Shown piece after piece: positions 25,164-30,926 of a stretch of 42,631 nt of DNA. The first letter of the stretch is position 1, and each line of letters starts with the position of its first letter. Both the position numbers and the translations under genes were made by a program. Origin of the DNA: an uncultured Clostridia bacterium (GTDB lineage: Bacteria > Bacillota > Clostridia > Oscillospirales > Ruminococcaceae); the NCBI GenBank assembly GCA_947625195.1, contig CANQNK010000018.1:1-42631 (forward strand), written 5' to 3'. The notes under the pieces were generated by a model that was not told where the DNA came from, ran no database searches, and saw only the letters and a program-made list of their open reading frames with translations.

Positions 25164-25303
25164 TGAAAATACGAACAACTTTTGATATGCTCACAAATTA
25201 TACAATAAGAAATGTGGGTCGATATTTCCGCATTTTTTACCTTCTTAACTGCACGCTGTATCTTATGCCCCAATTAATCCCGTGCGCCAAAGCAAAAAAA
25301 TAA
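25163..25303 (+). CDS. Possible 46-residue peptide coupled to the preceding gene
   Basis: The sequence TAATG at 25161-25165 joins the stop of the 500-residue gene to an ATG that opens a 46-codon frame. The product is basic with a hydrophobic middle (YFRIFYLLNCTLYLMPQLIP), two Cys, and ends in KAKK. It resembles no peptide family I know. The overlapping stop/start suggests translational coupling, but the frame is short, has only a weak SD and may be chance or the remains of a longer gene. It is the only candidate for a small product in the island. Confidence 0.25.
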   Translation: MKIRTTFDMLTNYTIRNVGRYFRIFYLLNCTLYLMPQLIPCAKAKK

Positions 25304-25421
25304 GCCGAATTGAACATCGGCTCTGACTGTATTATGAACAAATTAGTCAATTGTCGTCTTTAATAGGCATTTTATCGATTAATTTCTTTTCTTTAATTGT
25401 ACTAAGACAGGTAAATTTTTC

Positions 25422-25449
25422 TTGACAAACTACACATTATGTGTATTAT
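25422..25449 (+). promoter_or_regulatory. Strong promoter with palindromic operator in its spacer
   Basis: TTGACA (25422-25427) and TATTAT (25444-25449) are 16 bp apart. The spacer is almost filled by a perfect 15-bp inverted repeat TACACATTATGTGTA (25431-25445), an operator-like position that would block polymerase when occupied. No protein gene follows; the next element is the tRNA-Ser-like remnant. The preceding stretch 25304-25421 shows nothing I can name. Confidence 0.6.
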
Positions 25450-25487
25450 ATAAATGAGGAAAAACCTTTTAATTAACAAAATATTGT

Positions 25488-25546
25488 GCGGAATAGGAGC
25501 TGGTCTTCTCCGCCAAATAGACTAATCCCCGAAAAAGCGGGGATTT
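25488..25546 (+). ncRNA. tRNA-Ser 3'-end remnant or short hairpin RNA with terminator
   Basis: The 12 bases TCTTCTCCGCCA at 25504-25515 equal the 3' end, including CCA, of the intact tRNA-Ser at 28710. The region upstream does not form a tRNA body but folds as a hairpin: GCGGA..GGAG (25488-25500) with CUUC-UCCGC (25505-25513). A GC-rich hairpin (25524-25545) follows, like a terminator but with a poor T tract. It could be a tRNA-Ser gene reduced by internal deletion, an attachment-site scar, or a small RNA made from the promoter at 25422. Confidence 0.45.
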
Positions 25547-25556
25547 CAGTCTGTAG

Positions 25557-25581
25557 AAACGCCCTAAAATAGGGCGTTTTT
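25557..25581 (-). terminator. Terminator of the tRNA-Arg/tRNA-Pro unit
   Basis: A perfect 10-bp stem, AAACGCCCTA (25557-25566) with TAGGGCGTTT (25570-25579), lies directly downstream of tRNA-Pro on the minus strand with T residues on both sides, so it may work in both directions. Confidence 0.8.
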
Positions 25582-25588
25582 GCAATAA

Positions 25589-25665
25589 TGGTCGAGGTGA
25601 CAAGACTTGAACTTGCGGCCTCTGCGTCCCGAACGCAGCGCTCTACCAAACTGAGCCACACCTCG
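25589..25665 (-). tRNA. tRNA-Pro (CGG)
   Basis: The minus-strand sequence folds as a standard cloverleaf: acceptor CGAGGTG/CACCTCG, D stem GCTC/GAGC, anticodon stem CTGCG/CGCAG with loop TTCGGGA (anticodon CGG), T arm with TTCAAGT, and encoded CCA. It reads proline CCG codons. It follows tRNA-Arg in the same transcript. Confidence 0.95.
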
Positions 25666-25686
25666 TAGTATTTAAAAGACAAGCAA

Positions 25687-25762
25687 TGGCACCCCCAGTA
25701 AGAATCGAACTTACATCTAACCCTTAGGAGGGGTTTATTCTATCCATTGAACTATGGGGGCA
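25687..25762 (-). tRNA. tRNA-Arg (CCT)
   Basis: The minus strand begins TGCCCCCATAG and ends CTGGGGGTGCCA, with anticodon loop CTCCTAA (anticodon CCT, codon AGG) and a T loop TTCGATT; CCA is encoded. It is the first gene of a two-tRNA unit driven by the promoter at 25790-25818. Confidence 0.95.
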
Positions 25763-25789
25763 TAATCGCACCGAAAACATCACTAAAAT

Positions 25790-25818
25790 ATTATATCAGA
25801 TCAAACAAGATATTTCAA
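25790..25818 (-). promoter_or_regulatory. SigA promoter of the tRNA-Arg/tRNA-Pro unit
   Basis: On the minus strand TTGAAA (complement of 25813-25818) and TATAAT (complement of 25790-25795) are 17 bp apart, about 28 bp before the tRNA-Arg 5' end. Confidence 0.8.
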
Positions 25819-25972
25819 GTACTTTTTTAATATTTTTTTCAATTTACGGTATTTTCTTCTACACCTTGACTTTTTATTTGTGTTGCGTTACAATTAAATT
25901 GTTACACAATTATTACAAACGCGTAACATATATATGCAATACTGTAAACAGTTAAGTTTTTAGGAGCGTAAA

Positions 25973-27280
25973 ATGAAATATAATATAAGAATAAAGCGAA
26001 TAATTTCAGTGGTTGCGGCAATCGCAGTTGCATTTTCTATAGCGACAGTCGGCTCTGACGGTATACATACAACGGCTGTTCCGTCAGATGCGTCCTATTC
26101 TCAAACGCTTGAGGAGCTCGAAAGACAGGCTGAAGAGATCGACGAAAAGCTAAAAAAGGCTCAGAAAGACGCTGACAGCGTACAGGCTGAAAAGGACGCG
26201 ATTGACGAAAAAATCAAAATCATTCAGAAAAAAATTTCAGCGATAAAGGAGTACAGCACTTCTCTTGCAAAGGATATAGCAAGTGCAGATGCCAAAATGC
26301 GTGAGGCAAAGGCTAAGGCTGATGGAAAGAAAGCCGAAATTGAAGATGGCGTTGCGGAGTTTAAGGAAAGACTCAGGCTGATGTATGTTTCAGGCACGTC
26401 GTCTTATGCGGATATCTTGTTTTCGTCAGAAAGCTTTTACGACCTGCTTATGCGAACGGAGCTTATCGGCCGCATAGCAAAGCACGACAGCGATGCAATA
26501 GACGAACTAACAGAACTAAAAAACGAGTATGAGAAAAATCAGAGTGAGCTTGAGAAAGAGGTTTCTCAGCTTCAGTCAAAGTCAAGGGATTACAAAGAGC
26601 AGCTTGAGAAACTCAATGAGCAAAATTCCGAGCTTTTAAAGCTTGCCGAGGAAAGCAGTATGACCTTAGACGAGATTAACAGCTTAAAGTCAGAGCTTTT
26701 ACAAAAGGGATACGATATTGACGTTCGGAAAGAAGCGTTAAAAACGACTACTTCTACCACAACTACAACTACCTCAAAGGCCACTGCAAACGCAACTTCG
26801 CCAAGCCCAAATAATACCGCCTCGACACAGCATGATACTAAGGCTCCGTCCACTCAGACACCAACCCAAAGCACATCTGAAAACACCTCAAAGCCTCCTC
26901 AGACAGTCGAGCAAAACACCGGCGGGATTGACGCTGTGATCACTTGTGCGCAAAGTATGGTAGGCGGGTCTTACGTCTGGGGAGCCGCCAGTCAGTACGC
27001 AGCGGACTGCTCAGGCCTTACAATGTACTGCTACGAAAAAATCGGTGTTTCGCTTCCTCATAATGCGGCGGCGCAGTCGGAATACGGACGTGCCGTAAGC
27101 CGCGACAGTATGCAGCCCGGTGATCTGATTTTCTTCGGAAGTCCTGCATATCACGTTGCTCTTTACGTCGGAGACGGAATGATGATCCATGCGGAAAACT
27201 CCTATACAGGAATCGTATATTCATACGTGGACGCGTTTGCGCTGTACAACTCGATTTCCGCTATAAGGAGAATTTTGTAA
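25973..27280 (+). CDS. Secreted NlpC/P60 peptidoglycan hydrolase with coiled-coil domain
   Basis: The 435-residue protein has a signal peptide (about 1-36), a long coiled coil (about 45-258) of the PcsB/CwlO type, a Thr/Ser-rich linker (about 265-318, with runs of Thr), and a C-terminal NlpC/P60 domain. The catalytic Cys346 in DCSGL, His394 in YHVAL and His406 are visible. Such enzymes are D,L-endopeptidases that cut stem peptides and are often gated by FtsEX through the coiled coil; no ftsEX lies nearby. A TAGGAGC ribosome-binding site precedes the ATG. The upstream gap 25819-25972 carries possible promoter-like AT-rich sequence but nothing I can fix. Confidence 0.93.
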   Translation: MKYNIRIKRIISVVAAIAVAFSIATVGSDGIHTTAVPSDASYSQTLEELERQAEEIDEKLKKAQKDADSVQAEKDAIDEKIKIIQKKISAIKEYSTSLAKDIASADAKMREAKAKADGKKAEIEDGVAEFKERLRLMYVSGTSSYADILFSSESFYDLLMRTELIGRIAKHDSDAIDELTELKNEYEKNQSELEKEVSQLQSKSRDYKEQLEKLNEQNSELLKLAEESSMTLDEINSLKSELLQKGYDIDVRKEALKTTTSTTTTTTSKATANATSPSPNNTASTQHDTKAPSTQTPTQSTSENTSKPPQTVEQNTGGIDAVITCAQSMVGGSYVWGAASQYAADCSGLTMYCYEKIGVSLPHNAAAQSEYGRAVSRDSMQPGDLIFFGSPAYHVALYVGDGMMIHAENSYTGIVYSYVDAFALYNSISAIRRIL

Positions 27281-27531
27281 TAAAAACAACTAATAGGCTG
27301 TAAGCAAAAGAACTATAAGAGCGTGTAAGGTGATAATTTCGGCAAAACACATAAGTGCAGCGTTTTCTACAGGGTTATAAAATACAAAAACCGCAGGCTT
27401 TGAAATCAGAGTTACTGAATAATACAAAGTTTTTGATAATAGTTGATAAAAAACATTGTCTGCTTATACGAAAAAGTACTGCGGCAGTTATCAGCTTATA
27501 TATGATAGACAAAATGAATCAAGGAGAGCAT

Positions 27532-28638
27532 ATGGGACGCTTTTTTGTTTTTGCGGCGATAATAATGCTGCTTTTATCTGTATATGTGTTTTTCATTTTG
27601 AGACGTGCCGCGAAGTTCTGGGGCATAAACGTAAAAAGAAAAGCGACGTTTGTTATACTTATCGCTCTGTCTGTTTTGATATGCGCATCGGGAATAAACC
27701 CGTTTAGAACCTCAGCGCTTATCATCCTACATATAATAGGTATTTTTGCAGTGTTAGAGTTTATAAACCTGTTTGTATTTATTGCTAAAAAGATAAGACC
27801 GTTTGACGGTAAAGCTTGGAATGCTGTTTATAAAAGCGGAATTACTCCTATAGTGATAACTGCTGTAATTATGATATACGGTTTCATAAATATGCACAAC
27901 CTTATCGAAACCGATTATACGGTTTATTCGGCAAAGAACATTTCTCAGGACTACAAGGTTTTAATGCTTGCGGATTCACACTACGGCACCACTACCGACG
28001 CCGATGACCTGAGGGATATAAAGTCCCGCGCTGAGAAGCAAGACCCTGATTTGGTGCTTCTTGTGGGAGATATAGTTGACGAATCAACGACAAACGACGA
28101 AATGCGCGAATCGTTTGAGATTTTAGGCGACATAAAAAGCAAATACGGAACATACTATGTATTCGGCAATCACGACAAGGCAAAGTACACAGATAATCCT
28201 AACTTTACCCGGCCCGAGCTGAGACAGGTAATTGAAGAAAACGAAATAACTATCCTTGAAGATGAAAGCGTGCAGATTACCGAAGATCTGGTTGTTGCCG
28301 GTCGGAAGGATTTCAGCGACGGAAGAGCGCCCGTTGATGTAACTCTAAATGGAGTTGACAGAGACGACTTTATTATAATGCTCGACCATCAGCCCAGGGA
28401 TTACGCTGATGAAAAACGAAACGAAACGGATCTTGTTTTATCGGGGCACACGCACGCGGGGCAGATATGGCCGGCAAAATACATAATTGATCTTTTTAAT
28501 ATGGCGGAGCTTTCTTATGGCATTGAATCAAGCGGCGATTTTACTGCTGTTGTAACCTCCGGAGTTTCCGGCTGGGGATATCCCATAAGGACGCAGGAGC
28601 ATTCTGAATTTGTTATTATCGACATAAAAAAGACGTAA
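27532..28638 (+). CDS. Membrane-anchored metallophosphoesterase (YkuE-like)
   Basis: The 368-residue protein has three to four N-terminal membrane helices (about 3-25, 40-60, 65-85, 100-120), then a metallophosphoesterase domain with ADSHYGT, VGDIVD, GNHDK, LDHQP and SGHTHAGQ. The fold and topology place the active site outside the membrane; relatives include YkuE and YpbG, with lipid or nucleotide substrates suspected. ATG 27532 lies seven bases after AAGGAG; an open frame continues upstream to 27355 but without a ribosome-binding site. The gap 27281-27531 shows no other gene. Confidence 0.9.
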   Translation: MGRFFVFAAIIMLLLSVYVFFILRRAAKFWGINVKRKATFVILIALSVLICASGINPFRTSALIILHIIGIFAVLEFINLFVFIAKKIRPFDGKAWNAVYKSGITPIVITAVIMIYGFINMHNLIETDYTVYSAKNISQDYKVLMLADSHYGTTTDADDLRDIKSRAEKQDPDLVLLVGDIVDESTTNDEMRESFEILGDIKSKYGTYYVFGNHDKAKYTDNPNFTRPELRQVIEENEITILEDESVQITEDLVVAGRKDFSDGRAPVDVTLNGVDRDDFIIMLDHQPRDYADEKRNETDLVLSGHTHAGQIWPAKYIIDLFNMAELSYGIESSGDFTAVVTSGVSGWGYPIRTQEHSEFVIIDIKKT

Positions 28639-28644
28639 AAATGC

Positions 28645-28673
28645 TTGACACAGACTTTGATTTATGATACAAT
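28645..28673 (+). promoter_or_regulatory. SigA promoter of tRNA-Ser
   Basis: Consensus TTGACA (28645-28650) and TACAAT (28668-28673) with a 17-bp spacer, 37 bp before the tRNA 5' end. Confidence 0.85.
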
Positions 28674-28709
28674 TACAAGCGGTGACTTTCAGTGCCGCCG
28701 ATCATCATT

Positions 28710-28799
28710 GGAGAAGTACCCAAGTGGTGAAGGGGCTCCCCTGCTAAGGGAGTAGGTCTCGAAAGGGGCGCGAGCGTTCAAATCGCTTCTTCTCCGCCA
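28710..28799 (+). tRNA. tRNA-Ser (GCT)
   Basis: A class II tRNA of 90 nt with acceptor GGAGAAG/CTTCTCC, anticodon loop CTGCTAA (anticodon GCT, codons AGC/AGT), a long variable arm (AGGTCTCGAAAGGGGCGCG region), T loop TTCAAAT and encoded CCA. A terminator follows at once. Its 3' end is partly repeated at 25504-25515. Confidence 0.95.
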
Positions 28800-28806
28800 G
28801 ATAACT

Positions 28807-28840
28807 ATAAACCCCCGAAAAATCGGGGGTTTGTTTTTTG
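28807..28840 (+). terminator. Terminator of tRNA-Ser
   Basis: AAACCCCCGA pairs with TCGGGGGTTT over a four-base A loop, followed by GTTTTTT. In the stretch 28841-29123 I see only a weak ACCAAATTT/AAATTGGT inverted repeat (28859-28879) and the hairpin at 29077; no gene. Confidence 0.9.
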
Positions 28841-29076
28841 CGGCAGCTGCATCAGTAAAACCAAATTTACCGAAATTGGTAATTGGGTTAAGTTGCATCA
28901 TAAGGCGAAACTGATGAATAACATGCTGTGAATATAAAACGAATTATGCGTTCAGTGCAATAAATATATCAAATTGATTTATCTTCGGCCGCAAATATAA
29001 GATCTATTGTCTTTTTTTGTTGGCTCTATTTGGTTATCGAACTTTTAATATATAACCTTTTTGTTTTTTCTGGCTG

Positions 29077-29104
29077 AGGCTGTCCGGTTTAAAACTGGCA
29101 GCCT
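29077..29104 (-). terminator. Possible terminator of the MATE gene
   Basis: AGGCTG (29077-29082) pairs with CAGCCT (29099-29104), with an inner partly paired GTCCGGTTT/AAACTGGC segment. It lies 20 bp past the stop codon, but the minus-strand side lacks a T tract. Confidence 0.35.
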
Positions 29105-29123
29105 TTAAGTTTTATAAAATCAA

Positions 29124-30467
29124 TTACACCAGCTTCTTTTTCTTCCATTTGCCGCCTGAGTAGCGTATAAGGCTCATAACTGCGGTGAGAACCCATGTAA
29201 GGCAGGTGGTTCCCCACACAGCCCAAATTCCCACAAACGGTATAAGCATAAGTAAGGTGGAAAAACCTGCTCTTCCTACAAACTCGGCAATTCCGTTAAC
29301 AAGCGCATAGCCCACATCTCCTGCGCCGTTTAAAAGACCTCTTGTGGTGTGTATAAGACCGAGAAAAATATAAAAGCAGGCGGAAGCCTTAAGCGCTGAC
29401 GAGCCTATTTTGATAACCTCGGCATCGTCCACAAAAAGCCCAACTATTGCCTCTGAAAACAGCATAAACATAACAAGCATAAACAATGCAAAAGCAGTTC
29501 CTGCCTTAAGGCTTTGCCTGTATCCCTTTATGACTCTCAGAGGTTTATCAGCGCCGGTGTTTTGTCCGGTAAAGGTGGAAACCGCTGCGTTAAGTGACTG
29601 AAACGGCTGCTGAATAAGCTGTTCAACACGCATTGTAACGGTGTAGGCCGCCATTACGGTTTCTCCGAAGGTGTTTGCCGCTCTTTGTAAAAATACCATT
29701 GAAACGGATATGAGCGCGTTTTGTATCGCGATGGGTACGCCCGTGGTTATACATTTTACTATCAGCCGGCAATTTGGTTTTAGTTCGTATTTTGAAAACC
29801 TGAAGTATTTGTTTTTATAATACGCAAATACTATACACCCGATCGCTGAGATCGCCTGAGCAGTAATTGTCGCCCACGCAGCTCCCGAAACACCAAAATC
29901 AAACACTACAACAAACAAAAGATCAAGGACTGCGTTTAAAAGGCTTGCTATGATCAGAAACACAAGCGGAGTTTTTGAATCTCTAAGGGAGCGCATTACG
30001 GAGTTTATCCAGTTGTATGCCGCAACGCAGACGGTTCCCGCACAGGCTATGCGCATATAGCCTGTCGCATCGGGAAGTATACCTTGCGGGGTGCCGAGAA
30101 GCTTTAACAGGCCTTCGGCAGAGCAAGCTGAAACAGCGCTTAACATTAGACCGAACAGTATCAAAACGTAAGCAGAGTTTGATATGAGAGATCTTACCTC
30201 CTTATCTCTGCCTGCGCCGAAGCTCTGAGAAATCAAAACTCCCGCGCCGATCGAAAGACCTATGCAGAGAGTATAGAACAAAAAAGTGACAGAACCCGTT
30301 GCGCCAACAGCGGCAAGAGCGTCCTTTCCTAAAAATTTTCCGACAATTACAGAGTCTGCTATGTTGTAAACCTGCTGAAAAAGATTTCCGATAAGAAGCG
30401 GCAGGGCAAAACGCAGGATATGCCAAAGCTCGTTTCCTTCGGTCATATTTTTTGTGTATGTATTCAT
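29124..30467 (-). CDS. MATE-family multidrug/cation antiporter
   Basis: The 447-residue protein has twelve predicted helices in two six-helix bundles, as usual for MATE transporters (NorM/DinF superfamily), which export drugs or metabolites in exchange for Na+ or H+. 'FALPLLIGNLFQQVYNIADSVIVGKFLG' at the N-terminus is typical, as is the internal 'SLNAAVSTFTGQNTGA' repeat region. The start ATG 30467 is preceded by GGGGAAATCAA. It is divergent from the copper operon; any functional link is unproven. Substrate unknown. Confidence 0.93.
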   Translation of the reverse strand: MNTYTKNMTEGNELWHILRFALPLLIGNLFQQVYNIADSVIVGKFLGKDALAAVGATGSVTFLFYTLCIGLSIGAGVLISQSFGAGRDKEVRSLISNSAYVLILFGLMLSAVSACSAEGLLKLLGTPQGILPDATGYMRIACAGTVCVAAYNWINSVMRSLRDSKTPLVFLIIASLLNAVLDLLFVVVFDFGVSGAAWATITAQAISAIGCIVFAYYKNKYFRFSKYELKPNCRLIVKCITTGVPIAIQNALISVSMVFLQRAANTFGETVMAAYTVTMRVEQLIQQPFQSLNAAVSTFTGQNTGADKPLRVIKGYRQSLKAGTAFALFMLVMFMLFSEAIVGLFVDDAEVIKIGSSALKASACFYIFLGLIHTTRGLLNGAGDVGYALVNGIAEFVGRAGFSTLLMLIPFVGIWAVWGTTCLTWVLTAVMSLIRYSGGKWKKKKLV

Positions 30468-30555
30468 TTGATTTCCCCGTGATCTGAATTATGTACATTG
30501 TAGCACTATTTCAATCACTATTCAAGTGAATTTCAGCTGAATTGTGTAAATATGA

Positions 30556-30584
30556 TTGACAAATACCCCAGAGGGGTATATAAT
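30556..30584 (+). promoter_or_regulatory. csoR-copA promoter with CsoR-type operator
   Basis: TTGACA (30556-30561) and TATAAT (30579-30584) are 17 bp apart. The spacer is occupied by the perfect inverted repeat ATACCCC-AGA-GGGGTAT (30563-30579), which matches the GC-centred, AT-flanked palindrome bound by CsoR repressors. Bound CsoR would exclude RNA polymerase; Cu(I) would release it. Confidence 0.88.
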
Positions 30585-30609
30585 AATATAGGTGAAAAGA
30601 GGGATACAT

Positions 30610-30912
30610 ATGGATAGAGAATGCTGTCACATAACTAAAACGACCGAGCGTCCGGCCAAGGAATATAAAAGTTTGATAAACAGGCTCAACAGAATAGAGG
30701 GGCAGATACGCGGGATAAGAAAAATGGTGGAAAATGATGCTTACTGCGCCGATATTTTAACTCAATCTGCGGCTGTAACAGCGGCTATGAACGCTTTCAA
30801 CAAGGAACTCTTGTCAAACCACATACATTCGTGCGTTGTGCGTGATATAAAGAATGGTAAGACTGAGGTCGTTGACGAACTGACGGCGCTTATTCAAAAG
30901 CTTATGAAATAG
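30610..30912 (+). CDS. csoR: Copper-sensing repressor CsoR
   Basis: The 100-residue all-helical DUF156 protein represses its own operon and is released by Cu(I). The ligand triad Cys46-His71-Cys75 has the 25/4 spacing of Mycobacterium tuberculosis CsoR (Cys36-His61-Cys65), which supports copper rather than formaldehyde or nickel sensing. 'LINRLNRIEGQIRGIRKMV' is the family hallmark. An extra N-terminal CC-H (residues 5-7) is not part of the triad. I chose ATG 30610 with AGAGGG before it; a GTG at 30592 would sit on the transcription start. copA follows 14 bp later. Confidence 0.93.
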   Translation: MDRECCHITKTTERPAKEYKSLINRLNRIEGQIRGIRKMVENDAYCADILTQSAAVTAAMNAFNKELLSNHIHSCVVRDIKNGKTEVVDELTALIQKLMK

Positions 30913-30926
30913 CAAAGAGGTGTGAA

